A stretch of 64,000 bases of DNA, from positions 8,370,001 to 8,434,000 of the forward strand of contig JBHGNT010000015.1 in the NCBI GenBank assembly GCA_043228905.1, in the 5' to 3' direction. The position numbers were made by a program, and so were the translations under genes. The stretch's first letter is position 1. Each line of letters begins with the position of its first letter. This DNA comes from Azolla caroliniana. Lineage: Eukaryota > Polypodiophyta. The notes under the pieces are model-generated. The model was not told the origin of the DNA, ran no database searches, and saw only the letters and a program-made list of their open reading frames with translations. Below, in pieces: positions 54,601 through 64,000 of this stretch.

Positions 54601-56395
54601 TCAACTACGTCGGCTCTTCAGCCGAGATATTGACGACCGACCCGAACATATTGTCCATAGAGAATCTAGTCGAATCAGAAGTTCTGCTTACTATTGAGGA
54701 ATCGAGCACATGGCTTCTGGACTCGGGCGCGTCGTATCACGTGACACCTCACCGATCACAGTTTCGGCAATATTCGGACCGGCACTCCGACTCAGTTCGA
54801 GTCGGAATTCGCAGCATTGTGCTATCATCGGAATCGGCATCGTAGAGCTCAACCTTCCGGGTGGCTCTACACTCGTACTACACAACGTCCGACACGTTCC
54901 TGAGCTCTCACGACCCTTGATCTCAGTCGGACAACTTGATGAAGCTGGCATCTGTGCTGGTTTCTCATCAGGAGGGTGGACACTCCACAGAGGGAACCTC
55001 CTGCTTGCTAGAGGACCAAAGGTACACTCATTGTACCCTTTGTATGTCACACTCAGAGAGGGTGACTTATTTCTGGTAGATATCCCTGTGTCATCCTTAT
55101 GGCATGGAAGACTTGGACACCTCAGCAAGGCCGGCATCACGCACCTATCCAGAGCCGGATACATCCCGAAACTCTCCTTCTCGGACCATCAGTTTTGCGA
55201 GCATTGCCAGTACGGCAAACAGGTAGCCGCATCACACCCGACATCAGCACCAAGAGAGTTGAGCCCGCTCGATTTGGTCCACTCGGACGTCTGTGACCCG
55301 ATGCCACATCAGTCACTCGGTGGTGCCTCGTACTTCGTCAGTTTCATTGACGACTTGACTCGGAAGGTGTGGGCTTACCCCATCAGAACCAAAGATCGGG
55401 TGTTCTCGATCTTCTCAGATTGGCTCACAATGGTCGAAAACCAGACCGGTCGGAAACTGAAGTGTCTCTGAACCGACAATGGAGGTGAGTTCAAATCTGA
55501 TGAATTCGTCAAATTTTGCCGAGAACGCGGCATTAGACGTGAATATACGGCACCATATAGTCCGGAGCAGAACGGAATCGCAGAATGCATGAATCGAACG
55601 ATTCAAGAACGCGTTGTATCCATGCTCCAACACTCCGGACTGTCGGATGGCTTCTGGGCAGAGGCTCTACTCACGGCAGTACACATAATCAATATGTCGC
55701 CAAGTAGACCTCTAGGACTTAAGATACCTCAGGAAATATGGACCGGCAGAAAGCCGAATTATGATAAGCTGAGAATTTTCGGTTGCGAGGCATACGCCCT
55801 CATACCGAAAGACGACCGCCGAAAACTCGAACCGAGATCAAGGAAATGCGTTTTCCTCGGGTATGGATCCGACGGCGAGATCGGATACCGACTCTGGGAC
55901 CCCGAGCACAGGCAAATCGTCCGAAGTTCGGACATCGTGTTCAACGAGTCGACTATGCACAAAACGGCCGAAAGGCCTATTGAAGTCCGAAGGGTAATAT
56001 TTTCCGAAGTGCCAACCCTTCATGACGGCCCAACACACAACACGAGACCGGTTTCACGGGTAACCGACAACTCTCGCAGCGAATCCACAGATTCGGCACA
56101 GCCGAATGGCTCGGCTTCTGACCATCCGATATCGACACCCGGTGCGACCACTCTAGTCATACCTCGAAGATCCGAGAGACTGTCGCAACCTCCGGAGAGG
56201 TACTCTCCCGGAATTTTCTTCACCGACGCCGGCAAACCGACGTCCTACGAAGAAGCATCGACAACTGCCGATTCAGCCACCTGGCATCTGGCATGGAGTC
56301 GGAAATGCACTCCATCCGCGCCAACAAGACTTAGGATCTGGTCGACTTATCGAAGAATCGACGTGCTCTTCCTTGCAAGTGGGTCTATAGACTAA
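54601..56395 (+). pseudogene. copia E protease-integrase
   Basis: Protease STWLLDSGASYHVTPHRSQ near 54705, a frame change near 54760-54840, then IGIVELNLPGGSTLVLHNVR and VGQLDEAGICAGF. GAG-pre-integrase SLWHGRLGHLSKAGITHL (about 55096). Integrase: LVHSDVCDPMP, FIDDLTRKVWAYP, a single TGA stop at 55469-55471 just before TDNGGEF, YSPEQNGIAECMNRT, then FWAEALLTAVHIIN and FLGYGSDGEIGYRLWD. It ends with the linker PRRSERLSQPPERYSPGI and a frame change near 56290. Confidence 0.9.
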
Positions 56396-57751
56396 AAGGA
56401 GACGTCTGACTCGACCACCCCAAAGTACAAGGCTAGATTAGTTGCGAAGGGATTTCGACAGGAATATGGCGTCGACTTCGACGAAATCTTTTCACCAGTG
56501 GTGAAAATGACAACCCTTCGTTTCATGCTCGGTGTTGTGGTTGCCGACAATTTGGAGCTGATTCAGCTAGATGTGAAAACGACATTCCTCCACAGTGATC
56601 TAAAGGAGGAAATCTACATGGAGCAGCCGAAAGGCTTTGTGGCCACCGGTCAGGAACATCTAGTCTGCAGACTCAGGAAGAGTCTTTACGGCTTGAAACA
56701 GGCACCCCGACAGTGGTACAAGAAGTTCGACGATTTCATCCAGTCGGTTGGCTTCTCCAAGAGCAATGAGGACCACTGCCTCTTCACCAAAACAGCTCAA
56801 GACGGTTCTCCTGTCTTCCTCATCATCTATGTGGACGACATGCTACTCTCCGGTCGGCATACCGGAGAGCTCACCAAACTTGTTCGGAAACTGCGATTGA
56901 AGTTTGCCATGAAGGACCTCGGTCCAGCAAGACACATACTCGGAATGAAGATTAGTCGGAATCGCGCCAAAAGACAGCTTTTTCTGTCTCAAACCGACTA
57001 CATCGGACGTGTCTTGGAACACTTCAACATGCAATCGACCGAGTCTGCTTCGACCCCGCTCCCCGTTCATCTTCGGCTTTCTCAGCGAGACTGCCCGACA
57101 TCCGGTCCCGAGGGGGAAGACATGAAGTCGATACCGTATGCACTGGCAGTAGGCTCTCTGATGTACGCGATGGTCGCGACACGGCCTGACATTTCTCACG
57201 CCGTAGGAGTCATCAGCAGATTTATGCACAATCTCGGCCGATCGCATTGGAACGCAGTCAAGAATGTGTTCAGATATTTAGCTGGCACAAAAGACCATGG
57301 CATCTTTTTCGGTCCTAACTCAACTTCAGGCGTAGCCGGTTACACCGACTCGGACCTTGCCGGCTGTGTGGACAGTCGCAAGTCAACAACCGGATATTGC
57401 TTTAAATTCGGCAATGGAGCAATCTCATGGAAGTCGAAACTTCAGGAGTGCACAGCCACCTCAACGACCGAAGCAGAATATGTAGCTACCTCCGACGCAG
57501 CGAAAGAAGCTTTATGGCTCGGTCGGCTGGCGCACACGTTTCGGCAAGTCGACTCCGACTCGGCTCCAGTTGTCTACAGTGACAGTCAGAGTGTTGTTGC
57601 TTTGTCGAAAAATCCGGTTCATCACAACGCCTCCAAGCATATCGAAGTTCGATATCACTTCGTTCGGGACTGTGTCATTTCCGGGAAAATCGGTTTAGAG
57701 AAGATATCCACAACCGACAATGTCGCAGATGGAATGACCAAGTGTCTTTGA
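56396..57751 (+). pseudogene. copia E reverse transcriptase-RNase H
   Basis: The open part starts around 56396 and runs 57751 without interruption after the linker frameshift: KARLVAKGFRQEYGVDFDEIF, LDVKTTFLHSDLKEEIYM, KSLYGLKQAPRQWYKKFDDF, catalytic IIYVDDMLLSG (about 56825), LKFAMKDLGPARHILGMKI, PYALAVGSLMYAMVATRPDI, and RNase H with YTDSDLAGCVDSRKSTTGY, STTEAEYVATSDAAKEALW, SDSQSVVALSKNPVHH and KHIEVRYHFVRD. It ends naturally with GMTKCL. This 417-codon frame is the best-preserved enzyme in the window, but upstream frames are broken. Confidence 0.92.
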
Positions 57752-57992
57752 GCAGACCGGTTCCGGTCTCTTCGGCAACAGATGGGCGTAACAACATATC
57801 GGTCCGGTTGAAGCCGGACATAGTGTAGGATGGTTTCGGACAACAGACATCGGTTCACTGACGATCGGCTTCAGCTTTTCCGACCCGACCAGTTCGGTCT
57901 TCTGTCTACGGATCAAGCCGATTCGAACAAAACCGACCTATGCCTATACCTGTATTTTTAGATAACCCATGTATACGCCCATTACGGGGGAG

Positions 57993-58318
57993 TGTCGAAT
58001 ACAAATGTATAATGGACGTATTCACACTATTCTCTTAGAGAGCCCAAGTTCGGGCTATTTGTATAAATAACATAAAGGGCAGTTGCCCTATGTGAGTCAC
58101 TATATAAAGTGACTTTGTAACCCTTTGTAAAGGTTGGTTGTTCATTGTTGTAACTGTTGCCCTTTTATGAATATAGATATATGCTTTGTGCCTCTCTCTC
58201 TCTCTCTCTCTCCCTGTACGTATTTTGTTCTTGCCTCTCTCATACACAGGTCTTTTCTTCCTCACAGATTCATACTGTGTGATCTCTTCCGCACTAACGG
58301 CTTTGTTCATTCCCTACA
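57993..58318 (+). repeat. 3' LTR of copia E (326 bp)
   Basis: Starts TGTCGAATACAAATG after ATTACGGGGGAG, ends CATTCCCTACA; its CT tract is shorter than in the 5' LTR, which explains the length difference. Confidence 0.94.
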
Positions 58319-58825
58319 CTATATACCTCATGACTGGCTACCGCGTCTAGAACTCCATCCATGAATGGAAGTGGAAAGGCATCAGTCACTGTTGCGGCAT
58401 TTTTCCAGTTATCGACGCACACCCGGATTTTCCCGTTCTTCTTCGGCACGATGACTATCGGACTCAACCATGTGGCTTTCTTTACCGGCCGAACCAACTC
58501 GGAGTAACTTGTCGATCTCTTCTTTTACCCTTACCGCATAATTAGGGTTCATTTGGTAGTGCCTTTGTGCTACCGGTTTGGCATCTTTGCTGAGATGTAT
58601 CTGATGTTGATACAGCTGCGGATCCAACCCTCACATATCCTCATAGGACCAAGCAAATACGTCCCGGAATTCTTTCAATAATGTAATTATTGCCGTTTTG
58701 TTTTCCGGTGACATTTCTTTGGCAATATGTACTGGTCGTGCTTCCTCTCTAGTTCCCAAGTTTACTTCTTCTAGCTGGGACACCTTCACCCTTTGAGATA
58801 CCGCCATTTCCCGTTCCAGGGCCTC
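58319..58825 (-). pseudogene. gypsy A1 RT, N-terminal part
   Basis: Minus strand from about 58640: DPQLYQHQIHLSKDAKPVA, RHYQMNPNYAVRVKEEIDK, a frame change, then TWLSPIVIVPKKNGKIRVCV and FPLPFMDGVLDAVASHE, the fingers domain of gypsy RT. It is cut by copia E after VYS; the other half is at 52740. The stretch 58641-58825 is the protease-RT linker. Confidence 0.85.
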
Positions 58826-59542
58826 CTATGCTTGACGTAGTTCTCTAACGACATCTTCTGGTTGTGCAATATATGGAGAGACTGATTCGGCCACATCTAT
58901 TTTGAACAAGAGTACGATTTTTGGATTATCCTCGAGATACTGGTCGACTTCCTCGTCGGCGAGCCCTTCTAGCATATTAACGCTTTCAATGTATAATAGT
59001 GTTAGCTCTTTGCCGGTTCCGCTTTGTGGATGTGTCGGTACCTGTACTTTGGTTTTGTCTCGTCGGAACGTAATCACGTTCTTTCGCCAGTTTTGCTTAA
59101 TGTGCGCCGTCCACAACCATGGTCGTCCAAGCAATAGTGTGTAAGCCCCTTGGGTATTTAACTGGAGAACCACCGTAGAAATGCGGAATGCCTGTCCTCC
59201 ACTTGTTACCTCTAGATCTCGTATTAACCTGGTGGGTCTTACCGAACTCATATCTGCCATCCGGAGCCAAAATGGGCAAGGCTCCCACTCCTGGATTCCC
59301 AGGGTGTCACAAGTACGAAGGCTGATTACATTGACGCCCGATCCTCCGTCGACGATGGCAGTGATTATCGGACCGCTTGTGTCCACCACCATCGGCCTTC
59401 CTCTGGTCTGGAAAAGAAAGCCAGAGCCGGCGTTGAGTCTTGTGGTGTTATTGACGATTTCAGCCCATCCGTGAACCGGGGTACTATTTGTAGTAGCCGG
59501 TCTAATGGCAACGTAATTTGACATTCCTGTAATGCCATCCAT
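58826..59542 (-). pseudogene. gypsy A1 protease
   Basis: Open for 238 codons on the minus strand. Retropepsin-type site IITAIVDGGSGVNVISLRT, with DGGSG where D-S/T-G is usual in retroelement proteases, and the downstream LLLGRPWLWTAHIKQNW. It ends EDVVRELRQA and a stop at 58826. Acts in cis to process gag-pol in related elements. Confidence 0.83.
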
Positions 59543-61533
59543 GTTGGGTTTTCTGATAGTATTGTGTTGGTGAGCTCCGTCGGTGCCTCCTTTTGTTGTT
59601 TGACTTTGGCCGCATTCCGCTCATTCGCCTTCTCTACCCATTCGGTGGCCTGTTTCCGGATAGCCTCTTGTGCTTCCCACTCCGTCGTCTTTCCTTTTGC
59701 CCTAGTAGTGACTTGATGTATATCCGCGACCTCTACTACCACCATATTGACTGCCGGTCGTTTTTCGTTACTTTTCATCGGGCATTGGTTGTTGTAATGG
59801 CCTTCCTACCGGCAGTAATAACAATACGCTTTTCGGGTATTGTTGGATTCTGCTTTTGGCCTGGTACTTAGTTGAAATCCTGTTGCCGGTCGATTAGGCT
59901 CTTCCGTTTGTCTTTATTCAGGCTGGGTGCCACTCAAGCCTCTCTCCGGCTCTCGTGGGTATTCCTTCGTCGTTTACCGACACTCCTCCTTTCGGGTGTT
60001 TCGTTTCTTATTAAAACGTCGGTGGTTCTTGTATCCCTGTCGGCGGAGATCTTCGTAATCCCCGCACTGATCCTCTCTCCTCCGGTTGTAACTTGGAGAG
60101 TGCTTGGGATCAGAATGGTCACCATTATAATCCTGGTACCTGTCGTACCGGTCCCGGTCATAAGTGTCCCTTTTGTCGCTGTACCAGAGATCCTGTACTG
60201 GCCGGTAACGCTCGTCTCAATGCCAACGTTCTTCTTCCTCTTCCCAGTCGTTGCGGGTATCGATTTGTCTTACCGGTGCCGCTTGCCGGTTCAGTAAGTT
60301 ATATTCACATCGGTCCATTGTGTGCGACCTGGAATGGCATAACATGCACTGTGACCACATGGTACATTCTATTGCAGAGTGCCCAGCATTGAGACAAGTC
60401 GTACATTGTATATCTTGCCGAAATCGTAGGTCTTCTTCTGTCGGTAATGCATGCTGGAGTGCCCCCATTGTTAGCCACGAGCTTGTTTTCTCCATCTCCC
60501 TGACCCGGTCCATGAACTGGTCGATCGTGCTGGTGCGGAAATCAATGATTGCTACTAGGAATATTGCTTTAGCCTTTGCTTCTGGTGGTGCCCGACTTAG
60601 CTGGTTGTGGATCCGCTGGAACCGGATTACGAATTGCTAAATGGTTTCCGTAGGTTCCTGCCGTATGGTGTAGATAGGCCAACCATCTCTCGTTGATCCA
60701 CCTCCTTGTGGAAGAATTGTAAAAATCTGGTTTTCAAGTCCTCAAACGTAGTGATGGTGCCGGGAAGCTGCGTGAAGCGCCATTGCGCGGCTGGTCCTTC
60801 CAAAGTCATGCCAAACTCTACAATCTTCGATTGTTCTACTTCGGCGGCGTTTAAGCGTTGCAACACATGGTTTGCTTCCCATGTTTGTAGAAATGCATAC
60901 ACATGGTCTTCCGCGTCTGGATCATCCCGGTACCTGGGATATTGGAACGGCACATTGTTGTCCGACGTCGGAACTTGAGCTGGTGGTGACGGCGGTCTCT
61001 CCTCTTCTGTTGGAGGTGGTGTCATAGGTTTTTTCTCCTCTTTTCTCGGAGGCGGTGTTAGAGGTCTTTCCTCCTCTTTTTACGGCGTCGAAGGTCTTCC
61101 CTCCTCCTCCTTCGAAGGCTCGCGTGGTGGTGTCGGAGGTTGATCCGCCTCGTGCCTTCCTGAAGCTTGTAGTTCTGTTACCGCCGGTTCCGGTGTCGGT
61201 ATATTATCCGATTCCTCGTCCTCCGGTCCGTTGTGACTATTGCGGTAATTCGAATGTGCGCTATACTTGCCGTCTGAATCAGATTCAAACGCCGAAAAAT
61301 GGTTCTGAATCGCCTTCTCCTGCTACTAATGCCTGCAGGATGGATTCTGCTTCCTTCAGACTACTTAAACTACTTCCTTCGTCTGGATGGGAATTTTGTT
61401 GCAAACGGAGTGACTCCGCGGCCACTCGCCGAATCACCTTTGAAAAGGACCGATTCGCACGGATTTCTTCTGCCGCCTGGTGGTACGCTTCGCAGTTCTG
61501 CAGTCTTTTGGCAAGTTGTCTCGCTCACTCCAT
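59543..61533 (-). pseudogene. gypsy A1 gag with three CCHC motifs
   Basis: The start is judged at the ATG at 61533, matching the gag start of A2, but codon 3 is a stop. Head EIRANRSFSKVIRRV; then a Pro-rich stretch (PPSPPAQVP near 60990) and capsid core YAFLQTWEANHVLQRLNAAE, EGPAAQWRFTQLPGTITTF and TRFLQFFHKEVDQREMVGL (60930-60660). Two adjacent knuckles CTTCLNAGHSAIEC and CMLCHSRSHTMDRC lie at about 60405-60310, and a third, CYYC then EGHYNNQC with a stop inside, at about 59830-59790. A linker VTTRAKGKTTEWEAQEAIRK follows (59700). Many frame changes. Confidence 0.8.
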
Positions 61534-61563
61534 TACTGGGTCGTTCGTGGTCGCCAAAAACTG

Positions 61564-61657
61564 TGTTACTCCTTGGGGCAGGACTAGCCTTAACACAGGG
61601 TGTTCCCTCTAAGACACTTCACCAAAGGGTGGTGCAAGTGGCGTAGGCATAGACCGT
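61564..61657 (-). repeat. 5' LTR of gypsy A1, inner part
   Basis: Plus-strand TGTTACTCCTTGGGGC to GACCGT. It is interrupted at the CCGT target site (61654-61657) of the solo C LTR and resumes at 62429. On its left is the primer-site core GTGGTCGCCAAAAA (61549-61562). Confidence 0.85.
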
Positions 61658-62424
61658 TGTCGTGCCTTTCGGCTCCGGATCGTTGCGTGAGTCGGGTGGG
61701 AACCGCTGGGGTTTTGGACTAGGAAGAGGAAGAATTTGAGACAAGTTTATAGTTATGGATAGATTATTAGAAAGAGATAAAGAAAACTTGTGAATCCCAC
61801 AAGTATAATGAATTTTATTAATCAATATATATATAAGAATATGAATTTGGATTGAAAAAGAAGAATATAGAAATCTCGTGAATCCCACGAGTATAATTTA
61901 TTTCGTGAATCCCACGAACATATTAATTGGCGTCTTTTAGAAATATATCCAATTTCCAAGTATTTCACACACCTATTACATTGTGCTCCCCATCCTTATG
62001 TAGTGATGAGGGAGTCTTAGGAATCCATGCTTTTTTCTCTAACTATAGACTCCATGCTTTTCCTATAGATAGACTATATGCTTTATCTAAAGTGATCATG
62101 CTTTTTCTAACTTGTGCATTTTTTATCAACTACAACGTTCATGGACGCTAGATGTGTATGCGTAGCTTTTTCTTTTAGCATGCGTTTTCTTTTAACTAAA
62201 GTTTATCCTAGGTGAACTAAGCTTTCTATGTGGAACATCTATTTTTGAACACTAATGAAATGCTAGTGTAATGGTAAGACATTACATTATTAACGTGGAG
62301 GTGCAAGGTTCGAATCTTGCCCTATGCATGTTATATATATTTTAATATTTTCTACTATTTATTCATATTTATTAAATCGGTACTTTATAAGTTTTTCACG
62401 TAATGTACGAAATACACTACGACA
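61658..62424 (-). repeat. solo LTR of gypsy C (767 bp)
   Basis: Minus orientation: plus-strand start TGTCGTGCCTTTCGGC, end CACTACGACA. Target duplication CCGT lies at 61654-61657 and 62425-62428. The empty site matches the A1 3' LTR near 33525-33540. It lacks the GGAACCGGTAAGG block of the full C LTRs, so it belongs to a shorter C subtype. Confidence 0.9.
62264..62316 (+). promoter_or_regulatory. tRNA-like A and B boxes in the solo C LTR
   Basis: A box TAGTGTAATGG (62264-62274) fits TRGYNNARNGG; B box GGTTCGAATC (62307-62316) fits the Pol III consensus. Gap 33 bases. GCAAG before and CTTGC after the loop form a T-arm-like 5-bp stem. Antisense to the LTR. Confidence 0.6.
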
Positions 62425-62428
62425 CCGT

Positions 62429-62817
62429 GATACAAACGTATTCCTAACCGGCTACTAACCGGTGTGGTTAAGGATCGTAATACACGCGTAAGATAGATTC
62501 TATTAAGCATAGAACAATAATTAACTAAAGCTTCAAAGATTAAACAAGATGTAGAACAACAACACTTTCATTAATAAACCGCTATCTTATTACAATCTAA
62601 TCGGGTCCTTTTATAGGTCACCGGCTTTGGGTTACGAATTGGTGTCAACCGGCAACCAACCACGAACCGGTCCGGATCCGGATCGGCATACCAATTTCGG
62701 GTCCGTCTGTTCGCTTCTCAAAATATAATAGTTATAGACAACAAATCCTGGTTCTAAAATAATTATCCCTTTCCCATTCTGGACTTTATCCAGCTTTTAA
62801 GTCTTTGCCGGTCAACA
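62429..62817 (-). repeat. 5' LTR of gypsy A1, outer part
   Basis: Continues the A LTR from GATACAAACG to GCCGGTCAACA. On the minus strand a TATAAAAGG box lies at about 62606-62614. It provides the uninterrupted reference for the H insertion site (AAATAATTATCCC at 62756-62768). Confidence 0.88.
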
Positions 62818-63136
62818 AAAGATAGAAGACGGATTGGAGACAGCCAATTCGGGCGAAAGCGGGAATGAATTGGAAATGTTCAATTCAGTCATAATGTTCG
62901 ATTCCGATACGCCAAATCAAGTAATGGTCAAGCGGAGAAAAAAGCAGCGAAAGAGGCACCAACACCGCAACACCAAAGGAGCTGAGAAAGGGCGCAAGAG
63001 TAGACAAGCCGATCGGAAAGGTTGAAGTGCACGGAATCGAACAGGTCGAGGAGCGCAAGCGAGGTGTGATGCCAGGAGAAGCTGGAGCGAAGATCCAGTA
63101 AAGTGGATGGAACCTCAAGTTGAGCTTGAGGGGGAG
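62818..63136 (+). CDS. charged C-terminal tail of copia D1 (second part) and purine tract
   Basis: Resumes the frame broken at 33441 after the AAAGA duplication: EDGLETANSGESGNELEMF, then strongly basic KRRKKQRKRHQHR and a stop at 63023-63025. The 3' region ends in GAGCTTGAGGGGGAG (63122-63136), a purine tract directly before the LTR start at 63137. Confidence 0.6.
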
Positions 63137-63331
63137 TGATGAGAGACAAGCTCAACATTGGGTGAGTATACGGGTACGTAACCAAGTGTGTAGATTGGGT
63201 GTGTAAAACCGTACGCAAAAATATGGTTATGGTGGTGTTTAAACCGAGAGGCCGTAAGAGTGTTATTCCTTGTAAGGAATAATTTTGGGAGTAAGTGTAG
63301 GATGCTCATTTATGAGTGGTCAAGTACATGA
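63137..63331 (+). repeat. 3' LTR of copia D1, truncated
   Basis: Starts TGATGAGAGACAAGCTC; alignable with the solo LTR 20563-20974 through TTATGAGTGGTCAAGTA, where it breaks off. Codon-continuous copia D protease-region sequence follows at 63332. Confidence 0.85.
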
Positions 63332-64000
63332 CGAGCCACAAAGAGTGGTTCTCGTTTTTGGAGAAACTGGAACAACCAGGAATCGTCGAAATTGGAGACA
63401 ACACCCCTCACCCAATTGTGTATGTCGGAGAAGTCCCTTTAAGCCATGTTAGACAAAAAGGAAAGCGGATGAACGTACTACACGTTCCGAAAATCACAAA
63501 GAACCTGGTGTCGGTCGGACAAATTGTTGACAAGGGAATGCAGGTGCGATTTATGCACCTCGGGTGCTTCATCGATGAAGAAGGCCGGATAATCACGCAA
63601 GGGCGCAGAGAAGGGAGGATGTTCATCCTCAACACAAATGATGTTGGCACCGCCATGTTTGCCAAAGGACGAAAGATTGAATTGGACATCGATCTTTGGC
63701 ATAAGCAAATCGGCCACGTCAACTACCGGAGGCTTCAAGACCTGCAATCGAAACAAGTTGTGTTCGGGTGGCCGAAGTTTAGTGGCCGGAAGGCCCAAAT
63801 ATATGAAGCCTGCCAATTCAGGAAGCAACATCGGCGTCCATTCCCCATCGAACGAAACAGGAGCCGTAACAAGCTTGATCTAATCCATTCAGATGTATGG
63901 GGACCGACAGAGAACGTTAGTCTTAGCGGGAGTCAGTATTTCGTCTCCTTCATCGACGACTATAGTCGACACATGTGGATCCACCTCATCAAGAGGAAAA
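63332..64000 (+). pseudogene. copia D2 protease-integrase fragment
   Basis: Begins inside the protease (MTSHKEWFSFLEKLEQPG) without the DSG site, then VLHVPKITKNLVSVGQIVD, DIDLWHKQIGHVNYRRL, CQFRKQHRRPFPIERNRS, LDLIHSDVWGPTENVSLSGS and FIDDYSRHMWIHLIKRK at the window edge. It is open for about 220 codons and better kept than the same region of D1 (29990-30720). It runs out of the window. Confidence 0.88.

Larger units (their letters stand above)
52741..58318 (+). mobile_element. Ty1/copia family E (5578 bp)
   Basis: Complete plus-strand copia with LTRs 52741-53078 and 57993-58318, target duplication CTATA (52736-52740 and 58319-58323), Met-type primer site 53081-53092 and purine tract TTACGGGGGAG before the 3' LTR. 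It is inserted in the RT of A1. The LTRs differ at about eight positions plus CT-tract length. It has the fewest disruptions of the large elements here. Confidence 0.94.
33442..62817 (-). mobile_element. Ty3/gypsy family A, copy A1 (host of four insertions)
   Basis: Minus-strand gypsy with 3' LTR 33442-33858 plus 40701-40754, and 5' LTR 62817-62429 plus 61657-61564. Reading down the minus strand: gag (61533-59543), protease (59542-58826), RT (58640-58319 and 52740-52098), integrase (44813-44086) and an extra ORF (43641 to about 40790). Flanks are GAAGA (33437-33441) and AAAGA (62818-62822), a 5-bp duplication with one change. H, C, E and a solo C LTR interrupt it. Without them it would be about 13 kb. 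Most of RNase H and the first half of integrase are missing at the C insertion point. Confidence 0.85.

Noticed and set aside
62264-62316. Functional tRNA gene in the C LTR
   Set aside because: No acceptor stem or anticodon arm could be drawn; only A/B boxes and a T-arm-like stem are visible, so tRNA-like promoter is the most that can be said.

Overview
This window reads as nuclear DNA of a land plant. It is a gene-poor stretch built almost entirely from Ty1/copia and Ty3/gypsy LTR retrotransposons, many nested inside one another. The plant assignment rests on the retrotransposon lineages, the initiator-Met-type primer sites of the copia elements, and one proline-rich, membrane-spanning PERK-like gene (21830-24600, minus strand). 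That gene is the only convincing non-transposon gene. I cannot name the species. The gag type of one chromovirus (33859-40695) and the gag/RT style of the gypsy at 44814-52097 would suit a fern, lycophyte or moss as well as a seed plant. Family letters below are labels local to this window.

Layout. 1-741: 5' end of a minus-strand gypsy A element (copy A2), inserted in a copia F1 gag. 742-5332: the rest of copia F1 (+), with a 3' LTR at 4494-5332. 5333-6021: a second F1 LTR, inverted and tail to tail with the first. 6022-6328: a CT-rich insert. 6329-10127: copia F2 (-). 10228-13186: a chimera with an A-type 5' LTR, a non-coding B interior and a B 3' LTR. 13187-20132: copia G (-), split by the complete non-coding B element 14852-18839 (TSD ACTTC). 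20563-20974: a solo LTR of copia D (TSD CTAGT). 21830-24600: the PERK-like gene. 24616-26270: AT-rich intergenic DNA with microsatellites. 26280-33441: a partial copia D copy, then copia D1, which carries two LTR-like inserts.

33442-62817 is one very large minus-strand gypsy, A1, inserted in the 3' part of copia D1. D1 resumes at 62818 and ends in a broken LTR at about 63331. A1 itself holds a chromovirus H (33859-40695, TSD ATAAT) in its 3' LTR, and H holds an internally deleted copia F (37726-39381, TSD CTATG) in its integrase. A1 also holds gypsy C (44814-52097), copia E (52741-58318, TSD CTATA) in its RT, and a solo C LTR (61658-62424, TSD CCGT) in its 5' LTR. The deepest chain is D1 > A1 > H > F, four levels. 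63332-64000 is another copia D fragment running off the window.

All gag-pol reading frames carry stops or frameshifts, so every copy looks dead. Points that stand out: A and the non-coding B share a primer-site region and 3' sub-terminal sequence, which suggests an autonomous/non-autonomous pair, and an A/B chimera is present. The C LTR contains an antisense tRNA-like pair of Pol III boxes. A has an extra coiled-coil ORF after integrase. Copia D has a long charged C-terminal tail beyond RNase H.
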